The notes under the pieces were generated by a model. It was not told where the DNA came from and made no database searches. It saw only the letters and a list, made by a program, of their open reading frames with translations. The position numbers and the translations under genes were made by a program. A stretch of DNA of 7,727 bases from Proteobacteria bacterium CAG:495. Its GTDB lineage: Bacteria; Pseudomonadota; Alphaproteobacteria; RF32; CAG-239. The stretch is from assembly GCA_000432275.1 (NCBI GenBank), contig HF995287.1, positions 1 through 7,727 on the forward strand. Reading direction: 5' to 3'. Shown piece by piece: positions 1 to 6,739 of the stretch (positions within the stretch are counted from its first letter, which is position 1; the number at the start of each line of letters is the position of its first letter).

Positions 1-342
1 AACGCCTATTGTTCCGGTGGCTCTTGTTACTGTAACTCCGGCTACCACAAATGCGGCAACAGCTGTATTCCTACCAGCCAGTGCTGTACAGGATGGGATT
101 GTGACAGCGGTTGTTGCAGCGGAGGAAGATGTGTAAGCTGCCCCACTTGTTACGTCATATCAAGCGACTGTACGAGAGGATACGGGAGCTCCTACTACTA
201 TGTAGTCGACACCTGTGTAGACTTTGATACCGGCTCCAGCTGCGGCGGTTCTTGGGGAAATACAATAGAAAACACGTTCAGTACCCTCTATGAGTGCCAA
301 AGCAGCATCAGCTCATACAAATCAAATGGATGTAAAAACTAA
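1..342 (+). CDS. Cysteine-rich protein of unknown function, C-terminal part (5' end outside window)
   Basis: Frame 1 is open from the first base to a TAA at 340-342, giving the last 113 residues of a protein whose start lies outside the window. I do not recognise the family. The visible part has 18 cysteines, 13 of them in the first 50 residues, often as CC or CxC pairs. A motif CSGGxC occurs twice (residues 4-9 and 39-44), suggesting small disulfide-bonded repeats. The remainder is rich in Ser, Gly, Thr and Tyr and has few charged residues. From residue 58 on the cysteines thin out and the sequence looks like a separate C-terminal segment. Such composition is typical of exported, disulfide-stabilised proteins, but the signal peptide, if any, is not in view. 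An intrinsic terminator follows 7 bases after the stop, so this is the last gene of its transcript. Reality of the coding frame is well supported by the regular Cys/Gly pattern; function is unknown. Confidence 0.75.
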   Translation, partial: NAYCSGGSCYCNSGYHKCGNSCIPTSQCCTGWDCDSGCCSGGRCVSCPTCYVISSDCTRGYGSSYYYVVDTCVDFDTGSSCGGSWGNTIENTFSTLYECQSSISSYKSNGCKN

Positions 343-349
343 CTCAGAC

Positions 350-380
350 AAATCCCCGGAGACCTCTTCCGGGGATTTTT
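350..380 (+). terminator. Rho-independent terminator of the cysteine-rich gene
   Basis: An 11-bp perfect stem (350-360 pairs with 368-378) with a GC-rich core CCCCGGA/TCCGGGG and a 7-base loop ends in a run of five Ts (376-380). It begins 7 bases after the TAA at 340-342 and separates the cysteine-rich gene from the next one. Confidence 0.9.
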
Positions 381-397
381 CCGCCTGCAACTTTATG

Positions 398-426
398 TTG
401 ACAAAATTTTAAACAAAATATATAAA
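398..426 (+). promoter_or_regulatory. Near-consensus sigma-70 type promoter for the 472-1281 gene
   Basis: TTGACA (398-403) is a perfect -35 box. It is followed after exactly 17 bases by TATAAA (421-426), a 5 of 6 match to the -10 box. Transcription would start near 433, leaving a leader of about 40 bases. A TATAAT also occurs at 443-448 but has no good -35 at the right distance. The site lies just past the preceding terminator, so the downstream gene appears to be an independent unit. Confidence 0.75.
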
Positions 427-471
427 CGCCTTATCTTACAAATATAATTATGAACTAAAACTTTAATTAAT

Positions 472-1281
472 ATGGAACAATTTTATTATTTATCAGACGA
501 ATTTCTAAAGGCACATTTTAATATTCCCGAACTCGGAAATTATGTGCTGGTACAGTACCGGGACGGAGATCAGTTTTTCGTATCTCTGGGGCGTAAAATC
601 AAAGCGCTGCGCAAGCAATACAGATTGTTTGTCGATTTGCGCCGAGGAAAAATATGCAACCCTTATGCGGATGAAACGCACGGACTCAGTTGTCAAATTT
701 TGGGACGGGCAGTTGTTAAACCCAATAAGAAAAAAAGAGAAATCTTGGTTTTTAACAAAAACGGCGAACTATGTATCACCATTGCCTACGAGCATATTGA
801 AAAGCTGTACAAAGACTGTTGGTGCGGCCAAGACATTTGCAGCGATCTTTCTTTGGATGATTCGGCATATATCATCAGCCGGAATTTCTATGCCCGGCAT
901 TTTAACATTGACGCCAAATTACTGGAACCAAGAATACTGCATTATACAGGTTATCGTTTTTCTATCGGATATTTGATTTGCGATTCAATGCAAAACCGTT
1001 TTATTGACATCATTACCCATAAAATCATAACCTTATCAAGTGGTGCGCACGCTCTCTATAGTGTAAAGGACAATATGCTGTTTGCACCTAAAGTAGCAAA
1101 GCGGCAAATTGTGTACTCCGCTATATCGGCAAAGGTTGACGAAGCCAACAATCCCCTGCTCAGCATCAGTGTTCCGGTCGCAAAACTAGACAACATCTAT
1201 CGCTGCTACTGGTATACTTCGGACATTACCCGCAGAGGCTGGACCGAATATCGAAAATGGAAATTCAACACGAAACAGTAA
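472..1281 (+). CDS. Protein of unknown function built from two tandem diverged domains
   Basis: This encodes 269 residues from ATG 472 to TAA 1279-1281. I do not recognise the family. No signal peptide or membrane segment is visible and the protein is rich in charged and aromatic residues, so it is probably cytoplasmic. The sequence aligns with itself: residues about 4-122 match about 132-252. Corresponding landmarks are HFNI at 15-18 and 143-146; FVDLRRGKI at 53-61 and FIDIITHKI at 177-185; the block before ITIA (102-105) and SISV (231-234); and a closing YxxxWxxxDI at 113-122 and 243-252. The spacing of matches stays at 124-130 residues, so this is an ancient internal duplication. Several cysteines (62, 74, 101, 116, 118, 123) lie in the first copy and are mostly not kept in the second. 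There is no Shine-Dalgarno before the ATG; the upstream bases are all A/T with one C. It is monocistronic, between its own promoter and a terminator shared with clpX. Confidence 0.85.
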   Translation: MEQFYYLSDEFLKAHFNIPELGNYVLVQYRDGDQFFVSLGRKIKALRKQYRLFVDLRRGKICNPYADETHGLSCQILGRAVVKPNKKKREILVFNKNGELCITIAYEHIEKLYKDCWCGQDICSDLSLDDSAYIISRNFYARHFNIDAKLLEPRILHYTGYRFSIGYLICDSMQNRFIDIITHKIITLSSGAHALYSVKDNMLFAPKVAKRQIVYSAISAKVDEANNPLLSISVPVAKLDNIYRCYWYTSDITRRGWTEYRKWKFNTKQ

Positions 1282-1293
1282 TCTGTTGCAAAA

Positions 1294-1326
1294 AAAGAGC
1301 CGAGATTTTAACGATCCCGGCTCTTT
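1294..1326. terminator. Bidirectional intrinsic terminator between the 472-1281 gene and clpX
   Basis: AAAGAGCCG (1294-1302) pairs with CGGCTCTTT (1318-1326). After one A/C mismatch, three more pairs (1304-1306 with 1314-1316) close a 7-base loop. On the plus strand the stem ends in TTT. On the minus strand it is followed by a seven-T run, read from the A run at 1290-1296, so it should work best for clpX. It lies between the two convergent stop codons and serves both genes. Confidence 0.85.
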
Positions 1327-1339
1327 ATTCATTTAAAAC

Positions 1340-2614
1340 CTAAGAGGCTTGCTTGTCTTCCTGTTTGCGCAAGATAAACTTCGGCTCTGCTTTGTCATTA
1401 ATGACTTTTTCATCAATGACTATTTCTGCAACCTCTTTTTTATCCGGAATTTCATACATTAATTCCAACAGGTTGTCTTCCATAATTGCCCGCAAGCCGC
1501 GTGCACCGGTCTTCCGTTCGATGGCTTTTCTGGCAATTGCCCGCAAAGCGTCGTCGGTAAACGTTAACTTGACATTTTCCATCTCAAACATGGTGACATA
1601 CTGTTTAACCAAGGCATTTTTGGGCTCGGTCAATACTTTAACCAAAGCCTCTTCATCCAAATCGCCCAAAGTGGCAATAATCGGCAGACGGCCTACAAAT
1701 TCGGGAATTAAACCGTATTTCAGCAAATCTTCCGGCTGGACATCCTTGATAATCTCGCCGATGCCGCGTTCCTCTTCTGCCGCAACCTTGGCTCCGAAAC
1801 CAATAGAAGTGTCTTTGCCGCGGCGGCTGACGATTTTTTCCAGCCCGGCAAAAGCGCCACCGCAGATAAACAGAATGTTGGTGGTGTCAACATGGAGGAA
1901 CTCCTGCTGCGGATGCTTCCGGCCGCCCTGCGGGGGAACATTGGCTACCGTACCTTCAATAATTTTCAGTAAAGCCTGCTGTACGCCCTCCCCGGACACG
2001 TCGCGCGTAATGGACGGACCATCGGTTTTGCGAGTGATTTTATCAATTTCATCAATATAAACGATGCCGCGCTGGGCCTTTTCGATATCATAATTGGCGT
2101 TCTGCACCAGTTTCAAGATGATGTTTTCAACATCTTCGCCAACATAGCCGGCCTCAGTCAGCGTGGTTGCATCGGCAATAGCGAAAGGAACGTCCAGAAC
2201 CTTGGCCAAAGTCTGCGCCAACAGCGTTTTACCGCTTCCGGTCGAACCAATCAAGATGACATTTGATTTGGCGATGTCGACATCTTTGTTTACCTTGTTA
2301 CTGTTAAGGCGTTTATAGTGGTTGTAAACGGCGACCGACAAAACCTTTTTGGCAAACTCCTGACCAATGACATACTGATCAAGAAACTCCTTGATTTTTG
2401 AGGGTGAAGGAAGACTGCCGTCGGCGGTGGAGCCTAACGCAGATTTATTTTCTTCTGCCATTTCGTCAGCAACGATGTTGATGCAGACCTCGATGCACTC
2501 GTCACAAATATAAACACCGCGACCGGCAATCAGCTTTTTTACCTCATCCTGCGACTTGCCGCAAAAAGAGCAGTGCAAGACTTCATTATTGTTATTATCT
2601 CTGTTATCACTCAT
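1340..2614 (-). CDS. clpX: ClpX, ATP-dependent unfoldase subunit of the ClpXP protease
   Basis: ClpX is the hexameric AAA+ ring that recognises tagged proteins, unfolds them with ATP and feeds them into ClpP. The 424 residues equal the usual length. Visible in order: an N-terminal zinc-binding domain with Cys15, Cys18, Cys37 and Cys40; Walker A GSTGSGKT at 123-130; pore-1 loop GYVG at 156-159; Walker B with IDEID at 187-191; pore-2 loop RDVSGEG at 204-210; the RKH substrate loop at 232-234; the ClpP-docking IGF loop at 271-273; GLIPEFVGR ending in the arginine finger Arg309; and sensor 2 GARGLR at 370-375. All key residues are present. The ATG follows AGGAG by 7 bases, and that ribosome site overlaps the TAG stop of clpP. 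The gap from clpP is only 10 bases, so the two are co-transcribed and probably translationally coupled. A terminator follows the stop codon. Confidence 0.98.
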   Translation of the reverse strand: MSDNRDNNNNEVLHCSFCGKSQDEVKKLIAGRGVYICDECIEVCINIVADEMAEENKSALGSTADGSLPSPSKIKEFLDQYVIGQEFAKKVLSVAVYNHYKRLNSNKVNKDVDIAKSNVILIGSTGSGKTLLAQTLAKVLDVPFAIADATTLTEAGYVGEDVENIILKLVQNANYDIEKAQRGIVYIDEIDKITRKTDGPSITRDVSGEGVQQALLKIIEGTVANVPPQGGRKHPQQEFLHVDTTNILFICGGAFAGLEKIVSRRGKDTSIGFGAKVAAEEERGIGEIIKDVQPEDLLKYGLIPEFVGRLPIIATLGDLDEEALVKVLTEPKNALVKQYVTMFEMENVKLTFTDDALRAIARKAIERKTGARGLRAIMEDNLLELMYEIPDKKEVAEIVIDEKVINDKAEPKFILRKQEDKQAS

Positions 2615-2624
2615 AAAGCGGCTC

Positions 2625-3254
2625 CTATTTTACAATGTCTTCGCGAGAAGTAACGATATGGTCAATCAGGCCGAACTTTTTAGCTTCTTCCGGCGTCATA
2701 AAGTTATCACGCTCCATCGCCTTTTCGATAACGGAAAGCTTTTGTCCGGTATTGGCGGCATAAATTTTATTCAAACGTTTTTTCAAATCCAGAATCAGAC
2801 GGGTCCGGATTTCCATATCCGTCGCCTGCCCCTGAAAACCACCGGAAGGCTGATGAATCATAATCTGGGAATTAGGCAGGGAGAACCTTTTGCCCCGAGC
2901 TCCGCCGGCAAGCAAAAAAGACCCCATGGAACAGGCCTGACCGATACACATGGTGTTAACATCACAACTGATGTATTGCATGGTATCATACATCGCCATC
3001 CCGGAGGTGACGGAACCGCCGGGAGAATTTATGTAAAAGAAAATGTCTTTTTTGGGATTTTCAGATTCCAAAAACAACAGCTGGGCACAAACCAGAGAAG
3101 ACACCTCATCATTAACCTCTCCGGTCAGAAAGATAATCCGCTCCTTGAGCAGACGAGAATAGATGTCAAACGAGCGCTCTCCTTTGGAGGTTTGCTCAAT
3201 CACCATAGGCACCAAAGTGTTGTCATAAATTTCCAGCGAACTTTTGCTATACAT
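2625..3254 (-). CDS. clpP: ClpP, ATP-dependent Clp protease proteolytic subunit
   Basis: ClpP is a cytoplasmic serine peptidase (family S14) forming a double heptameric barrel that degrades proteins delivered by ClpX or ClpA. The 209 residues match the usual length. The catalytic triad is Ser109 (in GQACSMGS), His134 (in MIHQPSGG) and Asp183 (in ERDNFM). The Ser-His and His-Asp spacings of 25 and 49 are those of E. coli ClpP. The INSPGGSV segment at 75-82 supplies the oxyanion-side glycines. The conserved mature start PMVIEQTS lies at 16-23, leaving a short propeptide before it. The ATG at 3254 is preceded by AAGGAA with 6 bases of spacing, which supports this start over the internal Met17. 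It lies 10 bases upstream of clpX and 88 bases after the phosphoglycerol transferase gene. Confidence 0.98.
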   Translation of the reverse strand: MYSKSSLEIYDNTLVPMVIEQTSKGERSFDIYSRLLKERIIFLTGEVNDEVSSLVCAQLLFLESENPKKDIFFYINSPGGSVTSGMAMYDTMQYISCDVNTMCIGQACSMGSFLLAGGARGKRFSLPNSQIMIHQPSGGFQGQATDMEIRTRLILDLKKRLNKIYAANTGQKLSVIEKAMERDNFMTPEEAKKFGLIDHIVTSREDIVK

Positions 3255-3290
3255 TGCCTTTTCCTTACAATTGCTATTTTTTAAGTATTT

Positions 3291-3320
3291 ATTAGCACAA
3301 TATATTCAATAAATTGTTAA
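3291..3320 (-). promoter_or_regulatory. Possible promoter for clpP-clpX
   Basis: Reading the minus strand, TTAACA (3320-3315) and GCTAAT (3296-3291) are separated by 18 bases, and a TG sits in the extended -10 position (3299-3298). The match is modest (5 of 6 and 4 of 6) in very A+T-rich DNA. It is the best candidate in the 88 bases before clpP. No heat-shock-type (sigma-32) promoter is visible. Confidence 0.3.
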
Positions 3321-3342
3321 AAAATGCTGTTATGAATAAAAT

Positions 3343-4734
3343 TTATTCCGTATCAAAAACAAAGTCAAAATATCTGTCACTTTTTTTATATAACTCTTCA
3401 TCCAAGCGTTTCTTCCCCAACACCTCTATTAATGTCTGCTGAGAATTGTCATATAAAGAAACGCCTAGCCCTAATCGTCGGTTTGGAATATCAGCACCAA
3501 TACCCTCTAATACTGTCGGAAAAATATCTACTCCCGAAAAGTGCCGATTTGTATTAATATTTTCCGTATAATTGCTATTAATGAAAAGATTAAAAATCCG
3601 TCGTTTTTTTTGATGCGGCTGAAGATACTTATCATACAAAGCATTATTAATTACCAAATGATCGCCAAGAACAACCAATGAAATATTCTTAAAAAAGGGC
3701 TGTTTTTTCAACCATTCGATAAAATCAGCAGCCATATAATCAGCACATTTAACAATATCCATAAAATTATCTTTATTTCCCGAACACTGATTATCTAAAA
3801 TTCCTTTAGGTTGATGAGTATTAATAGTCATAATCAACAAAGAAAATGGCTGATGACTTTTCGAAAGCTCTGTAATCTTTTGCTGAGCTGCTTTATATAA
3901 GAAAGAATCCTTTACACCCCAATAGTTATCTTTACGATTAAAAAACTCATTATCAATAATTTCGGCATGAGGTTCTGCTCGATTGTTAAAGAAAGAATCA
4001 AAGCACGAAAAATACTTTGAGCCGCCAATCATAAATATTTGTCTATAACCGTGAACAGCTAAAATGTCTTGAAGACAAACGGCTCCTGGAAGAAATTTTT
4101 TCTGTATTCCGTACATATTAGGCGCTAAAGGCGTAATAAGAGGTATTCCGCAGTTAGTTGTAACAAGCCCAGCTATTGTCCAGCCTGCCCCATAAATTTC
4201 ATAATAATCTGAAAAAGAGACATATTCTTTTTTTATCAAACTCAGTTTGGGCAGCAAATTATCATTAAAAATTTCTTTTGCTTGATATGTCTGTTCTATT
4301 GATTCGAGATATAAAACCACCAAATTTTTTTTTGTTGATGGAAATTTGATAGCGTTTACATCTGGTTGTACATAGTATTTTTCATAAAATGTACTTTTCA
4401 CAAAGCTGTTTTTTATATAATCAATCAATTGATACTTGGCTATTAAGACAAAAATACTACTGACTAATAGCAGGCGACATAACGCCTTACCATATTTGGG
4501 ATAATATATATTAATGATGACGCCGGTCAACAAACTTATTATTAAAAAGGGAATTAAATACACTTGACATATGTAAACAACATAATTTTCAAACAACAAT
4601 GTTTGCCCACTTTTGAGATGAAAAATAATTGCGTTAATGTCTGTTTCGGGAAAAGTTTTATATAAAAGAATAACAAAAAAGAAAAAAGCAAATGATAAGC
4701 ATAAACTGAGAAAAGAAAAGAACTTCCGATACAT
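3343..4734 (-). CDS. Membrane phosphoglycerol transferase, OpgB/LtaS-like sulfatase-fold protein
   Basis: Proteins of this family sit in the inner membrane and transfer phosphoglycerol from phosphatidylglycerol to extracytoplasmic glycans (OpgB on periplasmic glucans, LtaS for lipoteichoic acid). Numbered from ATG 4734, the N-terminus has three hydrophobic segments (about 7-25, 50-76 and 84-101), then a sulfatase/alkaline-phosphatase-fold domain. Visible landmarks are LYLESIEQTY with the metal-ligand Glu144; GAGWTIAG with the presumed nucleophile Thr186; CGIPL at 195-199; FLPGAVC at 214-220; TINTHQP with His307; LGDH with Asp358 and His359; and RHFSGVDIFPT near 397-407. The GWTIAG, CGIPL and FLPGAVC signatures are closest to the OpgB (MdoB) branch. 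Starting at TTG 4767 would add 11 residues, but I prefer ATG 4734 because a long hairpin occupies the TTG region and the membrane anchor begins right after this Met. It lacks a clear Shine-Dalgarno. The gene is visibly richer in A+T than clpX and clpP. The exact acceptor is unknown. Confidence 0.85.
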   Translation of the reverse strand: MYRKFFSFLSLCLSFAFFFFVILLYKTFPETDINAIIFHLKSGQTLLFENYVVYICQVYLIPFLIISLLTGVIINIYYPKYGKALCRLLLVSSIFVLIAKYQLIDYIKNSFVKSTFYEKYYVQPDVNAIKFPSTKKNLVVLYLESIEQTYQAKEIFNDNLLPKLSLIKKEYVSFSDYYEIYGAGWTIAGLVTTNCGIPLITPLAPNMYGIQKKFLPGAVCLQDILAVHGYRQIFMIGGSKYFSCFDSFFNNRAEPHAEIIDNEFFNRKDNYWGVKDSFLYKAAQQKITELSKSHQPFSLLIMTINTHQPKGILDNQCSGNKDNFMDIVKCADYMAADFIEWLKKQPFFKNISLVVLGDHLVINNALYDKYLQPHQKKRRIFNLFINSNYTENINTNRHFSGVDIFPTVLEGIGADIPNRRLGLGVSLYDNSQQTLIEVLGKKRLDEELYKKSDRYFDFVFDTE

Positions 4735-4739
4735 TTTTG

Positions 4740-4782
4740 CCACATTGAATAAATTAATATTTGTCAATTTATTCTAATGTGG
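4740..4782 (-). repeat. Long inverted repeat (hairpin) just before the phosphoglycerol transferase start
   Basis: Arms 4740-4755 and 4766-4782 pair over 16 base pairs with a single bulged base (4775), leaving a 10-base loop. The outer seven pairs contain CCACATT/AATGTGG and the inner part is A+T-rich. On the minus-strand transcript it ends 5 bases before the ATG at 4734 and starts 15 bases after the stop codon of the small transporter gene. No U run follows on either strand, so it is not a classical terminator. It could be an mRNA structure controlling translation, an RNA-processing or stabilising site, or a protein-binding operator. Confidence 0.7.
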
Positions 4783-4797
4783 TTAATTTATTGTTAA

Positions 4798-5115
4798 CTA
4801 TTTAAAGAAGATTAACATAAAAATTCCACAACAAATAACCAAAACAGCTGCTATTTGCCCCCATCCCAAACTTTCATTAAGAAGATAAAATCCAACCAAT
4901 TGAGACAAAACAATACTTAAAGAAGTGGCTATAGGAAAAGCAATCGACAAAGCATACATTCTGATAATATATACCCATAACAAAAAGCTAATTCCATAAA
5001 AGGCAAAACCAATCATAAATTCTGTACTGACTATTTCTGAAGAGGTTTTTATTTTATATAAACCACCCAAGCTCAATAAGACTTGTGCAACTATGAGCAG
5101 CAGCATTCTTAGCAT
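4798..5115 (-). CDS. Small four-helix membrane transporter, SMR/EamA-like (ArnE-type flippase subunit candidate)
   Basis: From ATG 5115 this is 105 residues and nearly all membrane: four hydrophobic helices at about 2-20, 32-50, 56-77 and 83-104. The segment with SIAFPIATSLSIVLSQ followed by LLNESLGWGQ near the last helix resembles the SMR/EamA superfamily, which includes EmrE and the ArnE/ArnF undecaprenyl-phosphate-aminoarabinose flippase subunits. Length and topology fit. The upstream in-frame TTG at 5160 would overlap the methyltransferase gene by 40 bases. ATG 5115 is preferred because AAAGGA lies 9 bases before it and the start falls 5 bases after the upstream TAA. The neighbours (polyprenyl-sugar GT2, methyltransferase, GT-C-like protein) suggest it moves a lipid-linked sugar rather than a drug. 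This is inferred from context, and only one subunit is present, so it may act as a homodimer. Confidence 0.7.
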   Translation of the reverse strand: MLRMLLLIVAQVLLSLGGLYKIKTSSEIVSTEFMIGFAFYGISFLLWVYIIRMYALSIAFPIATSLSIVLSQLVGFYLLNESLGWGQIAAVLVICCGIFMLIFFK

Positions 5116-5120
5116 AAAGT

Positions 5121-5804
5121 TTAATCCTTTACAGCTGTTAAGATTAAATTCTTTCCGCAACAGCTTCCCCGAGTAACCTTATCCAGCAGGCGACTTAGAG
5201 GAATGACAAGTTTATCATATGATACAAGAAGTTTAGGATTTAACGAGCCATCTGTCGACGGTAAATACTTATAGACAACAGAGGCAAAAAATCCGCAAAA
5301 ATCCATGTAACGACATTTTGTTACTCTGAAACCAGCCGATCTACATTTGGCGATAAGTTCTTTTCGAGAATAGCGGCGATAATGCCCGACTTTTTTATCC
5401 ATAGCAGAATATAAAAACTGAAAAGCAGGAACATGTAAAAACAACTTTCCTTCCGGCAGCATTGTTTCATACATTTGTTTTAGAACAGATGTATCATCTT
5501 CAATGTGTTCCAAAACATCCAAAGAATAAATGAAACCAGCTTTTTCAGTCAGTTCTCCAATATTTTTTCGGGTTTGAAACCCTTTAAGATAAGGCATCAT
5601 ATTATCCGCAGGTTCTATACATACGATACTTGTCCCCAAAATATCTTGTAACTTTCCGGCATACAATCCGTTTCCGGCTCCAAAGTCTACAATTTTTCCT
5701 TTTGCTTCCGTAATGCCTGCATTTATTATTTCATCGGTAATATACTGTATATGATTGTGCGCCAGATTCATTACATCCAAATTATCTTCACCGCTGTATT
5801 CCAT
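5121..5804 (-). CDS. Class I SAM-dependent methyltransferase
   Basis: This is a 227-residue soluble protein with a Rossmann-fold methyltransferase core. Motif I is VDFGAGNG (39-46), the SAM-binding glycine loop. Glu64 in VCIEP is the expected acidic residue ending strand 2 that holds the ribose. SLDVLEHIEDD (94-104) is the strand-4 motif. HVPAFQFLYSAMDKKVGHYR (124-143) followed by RYSRKEL is a segment I associate with methyltransferases found next to polyprenyl-phosphate GT2 genes. The substrate cannot be read from the sequence; a lipid-linked sugar or glycan intermediate is plausible from the neighbours. The ATG at 5804 has AAGGA 7 bases upstream, inside the last codons of the glycosyltransferase gene, and the two genes are 5 bases apart, so they are translationally coupled. 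Confidence 0.85.
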   Translation of the reverse strand: MEYSGEDNLDVMNLAHNHIQYITDEIINAGITEAKGKIVDFGAGNGLYAGKLQDILGTSIVCIEPADNMMPYLKGFQTRKNIGELTEKAGFIYSLDVLEHIEDDTSVLKQMYETMLPEGKLFLHVPAFQFLYSAMDKKVGHYRRYSRKELIAKCRSAGFRVTKCRYMDFCGFFASVVYKYLPSTDGSLNPKLLVSYDKLVIPLSRLLDKVTRGSCCGKNLILTAVKD

Positions 5805-5809
5805 ATGAA

Positions 5810-6739
5810 TTATCCTTTTTTAGGCCGACTATATTGCAAATATGATAATCTTCGGTTTTCCTTGCGGGTTTTGCTAAGACTGTCCAATATAAAACCAACA
5901 AATAAACTAACCACGGCGCAAATCATCATACCCATTGACAGGATGGCCGTGGGGAAATGAGGTACCAACCCGGTATTCCAATATTCCTGCAGCACGGGAA
6001 TACCAAGAAACAAAGACAGTAAAAAAAGTATGGCAAAAATCACACTAAAGAAATATAGCGGACGTTCTTCCTTAATTAAGGTAACAATCATCATTAAAAT
6101 CCGGAAGCCATCTTTGAAGGTAGAAAGTTTACTAACGGAACCAATCGGCCGAGCAAAATAATCTGTTTCAACTTCTTTCATCGGTATACGCGATGAAAAG
6201 GCGTGCACCGTTAATTCCGTTTCAATCTCAAAACCGGCTGATTGAGCCGGAAAAGTTTTTACAAAACGACGCGAAAAGACCCGATATCCTGACAACATAT
6301 CCGTCAAATGATGATTGAAAAAATACTGCACCAATTTGGTCAACAAGACATTTCCCCAACGGTGCCCTACCCTATATGCAGCCAAATCAACTTCTTTACG
6401 GGACCCTATGACCATATCGAGATTATTATCCAACAACTCTTTAACAAGTATCGGCGCTTTTGCAATATCATAGGTTTCGTCACCATCACTCATGACATAA
6501 ATATCTGCGTCAATGTCAGCAAACATCCGACGAACAACGTTTCCTTTTCCCTGCAAAGGCTCTTGTCTCACGATAGCTCCTGCTTTACAAGCGATTTGAG
6601 CCGTTTTGTCTGTTGAATTATTGTCATAAACATATATTTCGGCTTCTGGTAAAACTTTATGAAAGTCTTTTATAACTTTTTCTATTGCCTGTTCTTCATT
6701 ATAACACGGAATAATTACTGCAATTTTATTTTCATTCAT
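5810..6739 (-). CDS. Family 2 glycosyltransferase, polyprenyl-phosphate sugar synthase type
   Basis: Enzymes of this type (relatives of dolichol-phosphate mannose/glucose synthases and ArnC/GtrB) transfer a sugar from a nucleotide donor to a polyprenyl phosphate at the cytoplasmic face of the membrane. The 309 residues show the GT-A fold landmarks: AVIIPCYNEE at 7-16, VYDNNSTDKT at 37-46 with Asp39, GKGN at 64-67, and the metal-binding DGD at 85-87. TDMLSGYRVFSR (146-157) matches the conserved acceptor-side motif of this group. Two C-terminal membrane helices (about 228-250 and 264-287) are followed by a basic tail. The sugar is not predictable. ATG 6739 overlaps the TGA of the upstream gene as ATGA and is preceded by GGGAG at 9 bases. 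It is the second visible gene of a compact minus-strand operon. Confidence 0.9.
   Translation of the reverse strand: MNENKIAVIIPCYNEEQAIEKVIKDFHKVLPEAEIYVYDNNSTDKTAQIACKAGAIVRQEPLQGKGNVVRRMFADIDADIYVMSDGDETYDIAKAPILVKELLDNNLDMVIGSRKEVDLAAYRVGHRWGNVLLTKLVQYFFNHHLTDMLSGYRVFSRRFVKTFPAQSAGFEIETELTVHAFSSRIPMKEVETDYFARPIGSVSKLSTFKDGFRILMMIVTLIKEERPLYFFSVIFAILFLLSLFLGIPVLQEYWNTGLVPHFPTAILSMGMMICAVVSLFVGFILDSLSKTRKENRRLSYLQYSRPKKG

Noticed and set aside
542..976. Second plus-strand frame inside the 472-1281 gene
   Set aside because: It overlaps out of frame a gene that is supported by its internal duplication, promoter and terminator.
1353..2060. Plus-strand open frame of 235 codons opposite clpX
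   Set aside because: It is a shadow of the clpX codon pattern, Ser/Pro-rich with no domain or ribosome site.
2556..3284. Plus-strand open frame of 242 codons opposite clpP
   Set aside because: It lies almost wholly antisense to clpP, whose catalytic motifs and length are complete. It has no recognisable domain.
3308..3347. Inverted repeat AATAAATT/AATTTATT around the end of the phosphoglycerol transferase gene
   Set aside because: Eight A/T-only pairs with a 24-base loop in A/T-rich DNA, overlapping the stop codon; expected by chance and too weak for a terminator.
4762..4767. Perfect TTGACA on the minus strand before the phosphoglycerol transferase
   Set aside because: No acceptable -10 box lies 15-19 bases downstream (TGTGGC at 17), and the bases are part of the hairpin loop and arm.
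4735..4767. TTG 4767 as start of the phosphoglycerol transferase
   Set aside because: It has no ribosome site, would place the hairpin inside the coding region, and adds 11 residues before the natural membrane anchor. It cannot be fully excluded.
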